A stretch of DNA of 64,000 bases from assembly GCA_934130285.1 (NCBI GenBank), contig CAKOXT010000002.1, positions 1-64,000 on the forward strand, read 5' to 3'. Position 1 is the first letter of the stretch. Each line of letters opens with the position of its first letter. The DNA is from an uncultured Clostridia bacterium (lineage in GTDB: Bacteria; Bacillota; Clostridia; TANB77; CAG-508). The translations under genes were made by a program, and so were the position numbers. Below the pieces are notes generated by a model, which saw only the letters and a program-made list of their open reading frames with translations, searched no databases and had not been told where the DNA came from. Shown here in pieces: positions 56,825 through 64,000 of the stretch.

Positions 56825-56853
56825 TTGAATAAAAAAATTCGATATGATAAGAT
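56825..56853 (+). promoter_or_regulatory. Promoter of the VanW-family gene
   Basis: TTGAAT, 17-base spacer, TAAGAT, 31 bases before the ATG. Confidence 0.65.
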
Positions 56854-56884
56854 TAACCTGCTATAAAGATAGTGGAGGGAAAAA

Positions 56885-58663
56885 ATGGAGAAAGAAGATC
56901 AAAAAACAAAAGATGTAAAAGAAGAAAAAAAACATATGTCTAAAAAAAGAGTTTCTGAAGAATACATTGAACAAATTATGGCAAAAAGACGTAAAGTAAT
57001 AAAAATTTCTATTATAGTTGTTGTTATTATTGTTTTGCTATTAATATGTTCAACAGCTTTTGCTTTAACTGCTATGTTTTCAAATAAGATTATTAGTGGT
57101 GTTACTATTGATGGTGTTGATGTATCAGGTTTGAATAAGACGGAAGCAACTCAGTTAATAGAAGAAAAGATGAACTCTAAAAAAGATGGTATGATTACAT
57201 TAAAATATCAAGATTATGAAAAAGAATTGTCATTAACTCAATTAGAGGTAACGGCTAATGTTGAAGAAGCTATTAATAAGGCTTGCGATCAAGGTAGGTC
57301 AAATAATATTTTTATAAATAATATTAATGTTATAAAAAGTAAATTTGTTAAACAGAACATTGATATGAATATAACTTACAATGAGGAAGAGTTAGATAAA
57401 GTTTTAACAGAAACTAGTGCTGAATTACCTGGTGTTGTTCAAGAATATTCATATAGTATTGAAGGAAATGAATTAATTGTTACTCCTGGAAAAGATGGTA
57501 TAGTTCTTGATAAAGATAAAATGTTAAGCGAGATTAGTAGTGAGATTAAAGAATTATCTAAATCAATTACTACTGAAAGAGAAATTGCTGTAAAGAACGA
57601 AAAAGCAAGTGCAATTGATGTAGAAAAAATATATAATGAAGTTCATTCAGATCCGCAAGATGCATATATAATAGAGGATCCTTTCCAAGTTGTTGTTGAT
57701 AAAGAAGGAATTGATTTCGCAATAACTATGGATGAAGCAAAAGCACTTTTTGCTGAATTAAAGGATGAATATGTTATTCCATTAAAAATTACTAAGGCAA
57801 ATGTGACTGTTTCTAGTTTAGGTTCAAGAGCATTCCCTGATGAGTTATCTGTTTTCACAACGAGATATGATGCGGGTAATGTGTCAAGAACAACAAATTT
57901 GAGTATTGCTTGTAGTAAATTAAATGGATATGTAATTCAACCAGGTGAAGTTTTTTCATATAATAAAGTATTGGGAAAAAGAAGTGTTGAAAATGGTTAT
58001 AGAGAGGCAGCGATTTATACAAGTAATGGAGTTGAAAATGGTTTAGGCGGAGGTATCTGCCAAATATCATCTACATTATATAATGCTGTATTAATGGCTA
58101 ATTTAGGAATAGAAGAGAGACATAATCATTCATATACAACAAGTTACTCTGATCCTGGAAGGGATGCTACTGTTGCATATGGATCATTAGATTTTAAATT
58201 TAAAAATACTAGAAAGTATCCAGTTAAAATTGAAGCGTACATTAAATCAGGAGTGGCAACGATTAGAATTTATGGAATAAAAGAGAATCCAGATTATAAA
58301 GTTCAAGTAGTTGCTAAAGTTACATCAACAATTCCTTGTGATGTTCAGAGAATAGAGGATCCAACATTACCAGCTGGTACAGAAAAAGTTGTTACAAAAG
58401 GAACTAATGGATGTAGAAGTGTTACTTATAAAAATGTTTATGATCAGTCTGGAAATTTAGTGTCATCAACACAAATTTCGTCAGATTATTATAAAACAAT
58501 TACAAGAGTTGTAAAGGTTGGTACAAAGCAAACTGCTACACCAACTCCAACACCTTCAGTAGAGCCAACTCCAACGCCATCACCTGAACCAGAACCAAGC
58601 GAGACTCCTACAGAACCTGTTGAATCACCTGATCCAAGTCCTTCAACAGAAACAGTAGAATAG
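56885..58663 (+). CDS. VanW-family cell-surface protein
   Basis: 592 residues. A basic cytosolic start is followed by one membrane helix (about 38-62), two peptidoglycan-binding-type domains (about 75-300, pattern ISGVTIDGVDVSGLNKTEAT), and the VanW domain with NLSIACSKLNGYVIQPGEVF and GGGICQISSTLYNAVLMANL. A G5-like strand region follows and then a Pro/Thr/Glu-rich tail from about 550. VanW proteins appear in vancomycin-resistance clusters but also widely in Firmicutes; this genomic context gives no sign of resistance. Strong GGAGGG site. Confidence 0.9.
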   Translation: MEKEDQKTKDVKEEKKHMSKKRVSEEYIEQIMAKRRKVIKISIIVVVIIVLLLICSTAFALTAMFSNKIISGVTIDGVDVSGLNKTEATQLIEEKMNSKKDGMITLKYQDYEKELSLTQLEVTANVEEAINKACDQGRSNNIFINNINVIKSKFVKQNIDMNITYNEEELDKVLTETSAELPGVVQEYSYSIEGNELIVTPGKDGIVLDKDKMLSEISSEIKELSKSITTEREIAVKNEKASAIDVEKIYNEVHSDPQDAYIIEDPFQVVVDKEGIDFAITMDEAKALFAELKDEYVIPLKITKANVTVSSLGSRAFPDELSVFTTRYDAGNVSRTTNLSIACSKLNGYVIQPGEVFSYNKVLGKRSVENGYREAAIYTSNGVENGLGGGICQISSTLYNAVLMANLGIEERHNHSYTTSYSDPGRDATVAYGSLDFKFKNTRKYPVKIEAYIKSGVATIRIYGIKENPDYKVQVVAKVTSTIPCDVQRIEDPTLPAGTEKVVTKGTNGCRSVTYKNVYDQSGNLVSSTQISSDYYKTITRVVKVGTKQTATPTPTPSVEPTPTPSPEPEPSETPTEPVESPDPSPSTETVE

Positions 58664-58667
58664 AGTA

Positions 58668-58699
58668 AAAAACTCCCATGAATAATGGGAGTCTTTTTA
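58668..58699 (+). terminator. Terminator after the VanW-family gene
   Basis: ACTCCCAT and ATGGGAGT pair over GAATA, followed by CTTTTT. Confidence 0.9.
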
Positions 58700-58734
58700 T
58701 ATATTAGGAAAGTTATGAAACTTTCCTAATATAT
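58699..58734. repeat. Perfect inverted repeat between convergent genes
   Basis: ATATATTAGGAAAGTT and AACTTTCCTAATATAT form 16-bp arms over a four-base loop. It has no clear T run. It may be a second bidirectional terminator or a protein-binding site. Confidence 0.8.
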
Positions 58735-58815
58735 AAAACTACACTGTACAGAAAATTTATTTCATAAATTTTCGCACACGAACAAATTTACTGAAAAAAT
58801 CTTTGATTTTTTCAT

Positions 58816-59511
58816 TTATCTAAGTGTATTTGAGTTTTTTTCTTGTTCTTGAGATTTTACCATTTGTTCTTTAATTTCTTCTTTTCCTAATGGATCTTTT
58901 GCCAAATCTCCTAGCTTTTTAGCTCTACTGTGTGTTATTGAACATGTATATCCTACGCCAGGTTGGAATAGTGATACACTGCTATTAGTATGTGCATATG
59001 CTTCTGCAATTGCGACTGTTAAATAGTTCGGACCTCTGCCAGAAAGATAAACATCTTTACCATGCGGAATTTCAGGAACAACAACTTTTGGTAAATTTTC
59101 TTCGTCATAAGTTGTGATTCCTTCTGGTAAATCCATATTGTATTCAACTAAAATACTATTACCTTTTTCTGTTGTTTTGAAAGCTACTTCTCCTTCTGGA
59201 TTTGGTTTACCATGTGCTAATTGTGGGATGTCAATATTTTTTCCTAGTTGTGGCACATATAAACCAACAGGACAAGGATGAACTGTATGTGTTAATGCAG
59301 ATACAAGCCAAGCTGGGGCAGCACCAGTAATTTTAACGGGATTTCCTTCATTTGATAAATGTTTTACAGCTTCAACGGCTTTTAATAAATTTTCTTGATC
59401 CCATACTAGAGAGTTTATAACTTTTCCATTGGGTAATGTTTGTTCTTTTGTTTCCATTCCGATTTGTGCACCTAATTGTGCAATATCAATTGTGTTTGTT
59501 TCTTTATTCAT
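58816..59511 (-). CDS. Tandem Csx3-like protein (possible cyclic-oligoadenylate ring nuclease)
   Basis: 231 residues with two related halves. The second (about 105-215) contains KDVYLSGRGPNYLTVAIAEA followed by YAHTNSSVSLFQPGVGYTCS and ITHSR, close in pattern to Csx3 of type III CRISPR systems (SGRGP, then a Tyr-His pair, then a Pro-x-x-Gly strand and His-Ser). The first half repeats it more loosely (VKITGAAPAWLVSALTH, LYVPQLGKNIDIP). Csx3/Crn3 proteins bind or degrade cyclic tetra-adenylate. The charged C-terminus is probably disordered. Strong GGAGG site. No CRISPR array or cas gene is in the window, so the role is inferred from fold-level similarity only. Confidence 0.72.
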   Translation of the reverse strand: MNKETNTIDIAQLGAQIGMETKEQTLPNGKVINSLVWDQENLLKAVEAVKHLSNEGNPVKITGAAPAWLVSALTHTVHPCPVGLYVPQLGKNIDIPQLAHGKPNPEGEVAFKTTEKGNSILVEYNMDLPEGITTYDEENLPKVVVPEIPHGKDVYLSGRGPNYLTVAIAEAYAHTNSSVSLFQPGVGYTCSITHSRAKKLGDLAKDPLGKEEIKEQMVKSQEQEKNSNTLR

Positions 59512-59541
59512 TTTTATACCTCCAATTTTTATATAATATTT

Positions 59542-60039
59542 TTATAATCTTTTGTGCATTTTTTTATAAATATTTTTATTTATAACATAATTAACAAATG
59601 TAGATAGTTTGTCTTTTATTTCTTCGGAATATGATAAATAATTATAATTTAATGAATCACATAGATAGCTAAGATTTAATATTATTTCATCAAAATTTAA
59701 ATCAATTATAATTATCTCATCTTTATTATTAAATACTCTATTATCGATTAACTCCTCAACGTTACAATATAAAAAGTCTTTTTTTTCTATATTATTTTTA
59801 AAGATTAGACTGTCTTTTTTTACTAAAATATCAGCGATATTACCATCGATATCAAGTATCTTATATTTAAAATAATCTATATTTAGTTCTCTTTCTAGAT
59901 ATATTATTAATTTATTTATTATAAAATCTTTTTCTTGATATAGTAATTTTCTTATTTTTTCTAGTGCTTGTCTATCTTGTTCTAATTTTAAAGTAGCAAT
60001 GGATTCCATTTCTAATATTTTGTTGTATGATTGAATCAT
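59542..60039 (-). CDS. Unknown protein upstream of the Csx3-like gene
   Basis: 165 residues, no family recognised. It has a coiled N-terminal part (about 1-50, Leu/Glu/Lys-rich), a central beta-rich part (YKILDIDGNIADILVKKDS) and a Leu/Asn/Tyr-rich end with a basic C-terminus (IYKKMHKRL). No membrane helix or signal peptide. It is 30 bases before the Csx3-like gene on the same strand and likely co-transcribed. A promoter for the pair was not obvious. Confidence 0.7.
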   Translation of the reverse strand: MIQSYNKILEMESIATLKLEQDRQALEKIRKLLYQEKDFIINKLIIYLERELNIDYFKYKILDIDGNIADILVKKDSLIFKNNIEKKDFLYCNVEELIDNRVFNNKDEIIIIDLNFDEIILNLSYLCDSLNYNYLSYSEEIKDKLSTFVNYVINKNIYKKMHKRL

Positions 60040-60204
60040 TTTTTATCCTTCCTTTGCATAAGAATCTATACTAATTATATAAAAAATTAACAAATAAGTA
60101 AAATTAATATTCTTAATCGCAACCATTATTTTTACTTATAATAATGACAGGCTAATGATATAAAGGGAGAAGTTAGGGGAAGAGGATTAGAATAAAAATG
60201 GTAA

Positions 60205-60230
60205 AAAAATAAGCACTTATTAAAGTGCTT
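60205..60230 (-). terminator. Second hairpin downstream of tRNA-Lys
   Basis: AAGCACTT and AAGTGCTT pair over ATTA; on the - strand TATTTTTTT follows. It backs up the terminator at 60266. Confidence 0.7.
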
Positions 60231-60265
60231 GGTTTATAGAAATTATTATAGTTTAAAATAAAAAT

Positions 60266-60297
60266 AAAAAAGATTCACATTATTGTGAATCTTTTTG
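60266..60297 (-). terminator. Terminator after tRNA-Lys
   Basis: AGATTCACA and TGTGAATCT pair, with T-rich DNA after the hairpin on the - strand, directly behind the tRNA 3' end. Confidence 0.88.
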
Positions 60298-60299
60298 TC

Positions 60300-60375
60300 T
60301 GGTGCGCCATCGCGGGATCGAACCGCGGACCTTCTGATTAAGAGTCAGCTGCTCTACCAGCTGAGCTAATAGCGC
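60300..60375 (-). tRNA. tRNA-Lys (anticodon CUU)
   Basis: Read on the - strand: GCGCTATTAGCTCAGC at the 5' end, anticodon stem CTGAC/ATCAG with loop CTCTTAA, T arm GCGGTTCGATCCCGC and an encoded CCA. The acceptor GCGCTAT pairs with ATGGCGC with one wobble. Confidence 0.95.
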
Positions 60376-60394
60376 ATTTCTAAAGACAAAATAA

Positions 60395-60423
60395 ATTATA
60401 ATCTCTTTTTGAAATAATGTCAA
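60395..60423 (-). promoter_or_regulatory. Promoter of tRNA-Lys
   Basis: TTGACA, 17-base spacer, TATAAT on the - strand, both hexamers at consensus, 20 bases before the tRNA. Confidence 0.88.
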
Positions 60424-60542
60424 TACTATAAATAAAAAAGTATAATTAATATATATATGTTGTGATTATACTAATTAAAATGAAGGGAAGATAGACTAAT
60501 GTTGTGAAATACCTTTAATATAGAGTGTGTTAGTTAAGCATT

Positions 60543-60601
60543 TTTAAAGGCATCTTTTTCAAACATTGTTATTCATAATGTTTTGAAAAGATGCCTTTAA
60601 T
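60543..60601 (-). terminator. Terminator of the porCDAB operon
   Basis: TTAAAGGCATCTTTTTCAAA and a complementary arm ending GATGCCTTTAA form a stem of over 20 bp, placed right after porB. Confidence 0.85.
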
Positions 60602-60611
60602 TTATAATATA

Positions 60612-61562
60612 TTATTTATTTGTGATTTCTTCTAAATCAAGTAGTTCTTGCCAACGTCTATCAACTTCTGCTTGGAATTCTTCTATCATCCATTCATTTC
60701 CAGGTTTAAACATATGTTTAAATCTTTTTTGTGGTTTTAAGAATTCTTCTATTGGAAGTTTTTTGGCTGGTTTATATGTAATGTGATATTTACCATCAAC
60801 TACTTCATATAGTGGCCAGTAGCATGTATCTGCTGCTAATTTGTTTATTGTCATAAGATCTTCTGTGTTATATCCCCATCCACGTGGGCAAGGAGCCATA
60901 ACGTTTAAGAATGCAGGACCTTCTGTATAAAGTGCTTTTTCAGATTTTTCATATAAATCTTTAAAGTTTGTCATTGCTAATGTTTGCGCAACATAAGGAA
61001 TGTGGTGTTCTGCCATGATTTTTGTTAAGTCTTTTCTGTTTTGCATTTTTCCTGGAATTACTTTTCCGGCAGGTGATGTTGTTGTGTCTGCAAATTTTGG
61101 TGTAGCAGATGAACGTTGAATTCCTGTGTTCATGTATGCACCATTATCATAGCAAACGTATACCATGTCATGACCTCTTTCCATAGCTCCTGATAAACTT
61201 TGTAAACCTATATCGTAAGTTCCACCGTCTCCACCGAATGCTATGAATTTTGTGTCTTTATCTTGTGGTAATTTTCCTTGTTTTTTCATTGATTGATATG
61301 CAGCCTCAGCACCTGCAATTGTTGCACCAGCACATTCAAATGCTGTATGTATGAATGAATCTTTCCATGCAGTGTATGGGTATATGAAAGTAGATACTTC
61401 CATGCATCCTGTGGCATTTGCTATTACTGCGTGATCTTCTGGTTTTAATGCTCTTAAAATCATTCTAGCTACGCCTGGTGCTCCACATCCTGCACACATT
61501 CTGTGACCAGATGTAAGTCTAGAAGGTTTATTTGCTATTACTTCTTGTAAATTGTATGCCAT
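60612..61562 (-). CDS. porB: Pyruvate:ferredoxin oxidoreductase beta subunit
   Basis: 316 residues. The beta subunit binds thiamine diphosphate: GDGGTYDIGLQS followed by the YDNGAYMNTG segment, and it ligates a [4Fe-4S] cluster through Cys residues such as those in GHRMCAGCGAPGV. The complex converts pyruvate and CoA to acetyl-CoA and CO2 and reduces ferredoxin, the main pyruvate step in anaerobic Clostridia. Its start overlaps the porA stop by one base. Last gene of the operon. 2-oxoacid specificity other than pyruvate cannot be excluded. Confidence 0.93.
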   Translation of the reverse strand: MAYNLQEVIANKPSRLTSGHRMCAGCGAPGVARMILRALKPEDHAVIANATGCMEVSTFIYPYTAWKDSFIHTAFECAGATIAGAEAAYQSMKKQGKLPQDKDTKFIAFGGDGGTYDIGLQSLSGAMERGHDMVYVCYDNGAYMNTGIQRSSATPKFADTTTSPAGKVIPGKMQNRKDLTKIMAEHHIPYVAQTLAMTNFKDLYEKSEKALYTEGPAFLNVMAPCPRGWGYNTEDLMTINKLAADTCYWPLYEVVDGKYHITYKPAKKLPIEEFLKPQKRFKHMFKPGNEWMIEEFQAEVDRRWQELLDLEEITNK

Positions 61563-62743
61563 TATTTATCCCCCCTTAAACCTAAATATCTGTATGGATT
61601 TTCTACTTTTCCATTTATTTTGCTTAAGTCTTCATATACTGATTTTATGTCTTTAACAGTTGTATCTCTACCACCAATTCCATAAACATAGTTAATTGTT
61701 GGAATTGATAATTGTTCGTTATACATTCCAGAAACTACATCTTCATATAGAGCTCCACCTTGACCGTTTAAAGAATCTGCTTTGTCAAGAACTGCAACTG
61801 CTTTTGCTTTAGATAAAGCTTTTGCAATTTCTTCACCAGGGAATGGACGGAATACTCTGACTTTAAGTAATCCAGCTTTTATTCCTTGTTTTCTTAAATC
61901 TTCAATAGCTGCTTTTGTTGTTCCGGCTGTTGAGTTCATACAAACTATTACGTATTCAGCATCGTCTAATTTATATTCTTCAAATAACCCATATTTTCTT
62001 CCAGTCATTTTTTCAAAGTCTTTAGCCACTTCTAATATAACTTTTTTAGCGTTTTTCATAGCTATTGCTTGTTGAGCTTTATGTTCAAATAAATATGCTT
62101 GTAAATCTAAAGGACCCATTGCCATTGGATTTTCTGCATCTAATAAATAATGTTCTGGTTTATATTCTCCAACGAATTCTTTAACTTTTTCGTCTTCAAT
62201 TAGTTCTATATTTTCAATAGAGTGTGATGTTATGAAACCATCTTGACATACCATTAAAGGTAGTAATACGTCTTTGTGTTCAGCAATTCTATTTGCCATT
62301 ATTGTATTGTCATAAGCTTCTTGATTGTTTTCAGAGAAAAGTTGAATCCAACCGCTATCACGAGCACCCATTGCATCTGAATGATCATTATGGATATTTA
62401 ATGGCCCTGAAACAGCTCTGTTTACTAATGACATTACGATTGGTAAACGTAAGCTTGATGCTATGTATATCATTTCCCACATAAGAGATAAACCGTTTGC
62501 AGATGTTGCTGTCATTGTTCTTGCACCAGCAGCTTCTGATCCTATACATGCACTCATTGCACTGTGTTCACTTTCAACAGCAACAAAGTTTGTATCAACT
62601 TGTCCGTTACTAACAAATGTTGAAAAGTATTGTGGTATTTCTGTTGATGGAGTGATAGGGAAGGCAGCTACTACATCTGGGTTGATTTGTTTCATTGCTG
62701 TTGCTACTGCTTCGTTTCCACTTAATCTTTCACGAATTCCCAT
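61562..62743 (-). CDS. porA: Pyruvate:ferredoxin oxidoreductase alpha subunit
   Basis: 393 residues. It supplies domains I and II of the enzyme: N-terminal AFPITPSTEIPQYFSTFV and SALIGSEAAGARTMTATSANG-like segment (here ACIGSEAAGARTMT), RAVSGPLNIHNDHSDAMG, and the C-terminal transketolase-like part with VCMNSTAGTTKAAIEDLR. Fits the alpha subunit of the four-subunit archaeal-type enzyme. It begins at the last base of porD, so the two are translationally coupled. Confidence 0.94.
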   Translation of the reverse strand: MGIRERLSGNEAVATAMKQINPDVVAAFPITPSTEIPQYFSTFVSNGQVDTNFVAVESEHSAMSACIGSEAAGARTMTATSANGLSLMWEMIYIASSLRLPIVMSLVNRAVSGPLNIHNDHSDAMGARDSGWIQLFSENNQEAYDNTIMANRIAEHKDVLLPLMVCQDGFITSHSIENIELIEDEKVKEFVGEYKPEHYLLDAENPMAMGPLDLQAYLFEHKAQQAIAMKNAKKVILEVAKDFEKMTGRKYGLFEEYKLDDAEYVIVCMNSTAGTTKAAIEDLRKQGIKAGLLKVRVFRPFPGEEIAKALSKAKAVAVLDKADSLNGQGGALYEDVVSGMYNEQLSIPTINYVYGIGGRDTTVKDIKSVYEDLSKINGKVENPYRYLGLRGDK

Positions 62744-63033
62744 TATTTTACCTCCTTTTCGATTGCTTTAAAAGGACATACTTTTGCACATACCATGCAT
62801 CCTTTACAAGCATCATAATTAAAGTCTATTCTTTTTTTATCTTTTGTTACTGGTATTGCATCATCAGGGCATACTGGGAAGCATAGTCCGCATTGTTTGC
62901 ATTTTTCTGGTATCCAAATTGGTTTTTGACTGCGCCAGTCACCTGTTTTAAATTCTTTTGCATTTCCAGCTGTATAAATATTTCCTCCGATTGTTAGATC
63001 TTGATATGGAGTTGTTGGGTTTATATCTGTCAT
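62743..63033 (-). CDS. porD: Pyruvate:ferredoxin oxidoreductase delta subunit (ferredoxin-like)
   Basis: 96 residues with two complete [4Fe-4S] motifs: CKQCGLCFPVCP and CKGCMVCAKVCP. It passes electrons from the catalytic subunits to ferredoxin. It lies between porC and porA in the order porC-porD-porA-porB. Confidence 0.96.
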   Translation of the reverse strand: MTDINPTTPYQDLTIGGNIYTAGNAKEFKTGDWRSQKPIWIPEKCKQCGLCFPVCPDDAIPVTKDKKRIDFNYDACKGCMVCAKVCPFKAIEKEVK

Positions 63034-63045
63034 TTTTATACCTCC

Positions 63046-63627
63046 TTATTGTACTTTTTCGATTTCTTTAAGGGCCATTTCAAGTGCCTTCATATTACCT
63101 TCGATTACTTCAGGTTTTTTGGCAAATTTATGCTTGAATGAACCAACCATATCTGCTAAAAAGTCTTCATCAGTCATAATTTTACTTACTTTTACTATTG
63201 CTGCAAGCATAGGTGTGTTTGGAAAATATTTGCCTAGTGCTTCAATTGATATTTTTTTAGCATCTATTTTGTAGATTTCTCCTTTGTAACCGTTTAATGC
63301 TTTTATTAAATAATCATTGTCTTTTGTTGTGTTAATTATAATTGCACCTGTTTCTTTTAAACCGGCTGCAACGTCAACAGTTTCAAGTAATGTGTCATCA
63401 ACTACAACAACATAATCTGGTTCGTATATGTTGCTATGTATAGTGATTGGATCGTTACTAATTCTGTTGTATGCTGTGATTGGAGCACCCATTCTTTCAG
63501 GACCATATTCAGGAAATCCTTGAATATATTTTCCTGTGTTGAATGCTGCATCTGCTAATAGAAGTGATGCTGTTTTTGCACCTTGGCCACCTCTACCATG
63601 CCATCTGATTTCAATCAAATTATTCAT
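63046..63627 (-). CDS. porC: Pyruvate:ferredoxin oxidoreductase gamma subunit
   Basis: 193 residues. Family start IEIRWHGRGGQGAKTASLLL, then GFPEYGPERMGAPITAYNR, both conserved in gamma subunits, with CoA-binding residues in this domain. First gene of the operon inside the window; a GGAGGA site precedes the ATG. The spacer to the partial gene upstream is only 23 bases, so transcription may start further up. Confidence 0.95.
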   Translation of the reverse strand: MNNLIEIRWHGRGGQGAKTASLLLADAAFNTGKYIQGFPEYGPERMGAPITAYNRISNDPITIHSNIYEPDYVVVVDDTLLETVDVAAGLKETGAIIINTTKDNDYLIKALNGYKGEIYKIDAKKISIEALGKYFPNTPMLAAIVKVSKIMTDEDFLADMVGSFKHKFAKKPEVIEGNMKALEMALKEIEKVQ

Positions 63628-63650
63628 GTATTTATCCTCCTTAGTAGGTA

Positions 63651-64000
63651 TTATCTATTGATCATACCTAAATTAAATTCATAGCCTTCACCATTTTGAC
63701 ATGTAATTATTGCTGTGTTGTATGATTTACCATCTTTTTCAGTTGTTGTTTCATATACGTTGCTTACTTCTGGTAGATTTTCTTTTAGTGTTCCTGCTAC
63801 TGCAAAATTACCTGTTTGAAATGCATTTTCTATGTCTACGTAATAAAGTTTTCCGGTTTTACTTAGAAGCAAAAAGACTGGATAATTATAATCTGTTACA
63901 TTAAAGTAGTATACAGATTTGATCGGTTCTGTAATTCCACTTATTTTGTATTCACCACCGATTTCTACTTTTGATGAGCTATTAAGTAATTTTTCGGAAT
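63651..64000 (-). CDS. C-terminal part of an unknown protein, cut by the window edge
   Basis: The open frame runs through the right edge, so at least 115 residues are encoded and the true start lies outside. It reads EKLLNSSSKVEIGGEYKISG, passes VYYFNVTDYNYPVFLLLSKT and ends NGEGYEFNLGMINR. A beta-rich, probably soluble or extracytoplasmic domain; I recognise no family. It is upstream of porC by 23 bases and may be co-transcribed with the operon. Confidence 0.75.
   Translation of the reverse strand, partial: SEKLLNSSSKVEIGGEYKISGITEPIKSVYYFNVTDYNYPVFLLLSKTGKLYYVDIENAFQTGNFAVAGTLKENLPEVSNVYETTTEKDGKSYNTAIITCQNGEGYEFNLGMINR

Overview
The window is the replication-origin region of a low-GC, spore-forming Bacillota chromosome, most likely an uncultured or gut-type member of the Clostridia. 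This rests on the gene order DUF4446-parB-parA-rsmG-mnmG-mnmE-jag-yidC-yidD-rnpA-rpmH / oriC / dnaA-dnaN-recF-remB-gyrB, on A/T-rich codon use with AGA as main Arg codon, on a germination gene (ypeB), on a four-subunit pyruvate:ferredoxin oxidoreductase and on a short SRP RNA. Species-level assignment is not possible from the sequence alone.

Layout. 1-1550 is gene-free, extremely T-rich DNA with an 11-bp tandem repeat and a pair of direct repeats 190 bp apart. 1548-2281 is an intact single-gene IS200 element. Two tRNA-Ser genes follow, then the leftward origin-proximal core genes (2588-11529). oriC has two parts, 11530-11784 and 13141-13472; the second has DnaA boxes followed by a DnaA-trio-like tract. 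Rightward replication genes run to gyrB (17877). Between gyrB and gyrA, and again left of a DUF1858 gene, lie two blocks of a type IV secretion (conjugation-like) machine: a VirB4 N-terminal-domain protein, a VirB4 ATPase, a TadZ/CpaE-like protein and an unknown protein on the + strand; a small membrane protein, VirD4 coupling ATPase, VirB2-like pilin, VirB6-like membrane protein and PrgI/VirB3 on the - strand. gyrA and the helicase-loading genes dnaD-dnaC sit between the blocks. No relaxase, integrase or other mobile-element hallmark is visible. The first three genes of the + block seem to lack any ordinary start codon and have good ribosome binding sites in front of ATA.

30795-37861 holds small core genes: DUF1858, tRNA-Arg, tadA, SRP RNA, dnaX, ybaB, recR, a ugtP-like glycosyltransferase and ypeB. 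38096-52225 is one giant gene for a 4709-residue surface protein with SpaA/Cna-B-like domains, nested repeat domains, a propeller-like region, 13 exact-length 71-residue repeats, MucBP-like repeats and a C-terminal membrane anchor. Its likely promoter has an alternating CG tract as spacer. Then come a murF-ddl fusion, yqeK, a carbohydrate-binding protein, a LexA-like regulator, a VanW-family protein, a tandem Csx3-like protein with an unknown partner, tRNA-Lys, the porCDAB operon and a partial gene at the right edge.

How they work together: most of the window is chromosome replication, segregation, tRNA modification and membrane-protein insertion. The accessory parts are the split secretion system, the giant adhesin and the Csx3-like pair; these are where unfamiliar biology is most likely.
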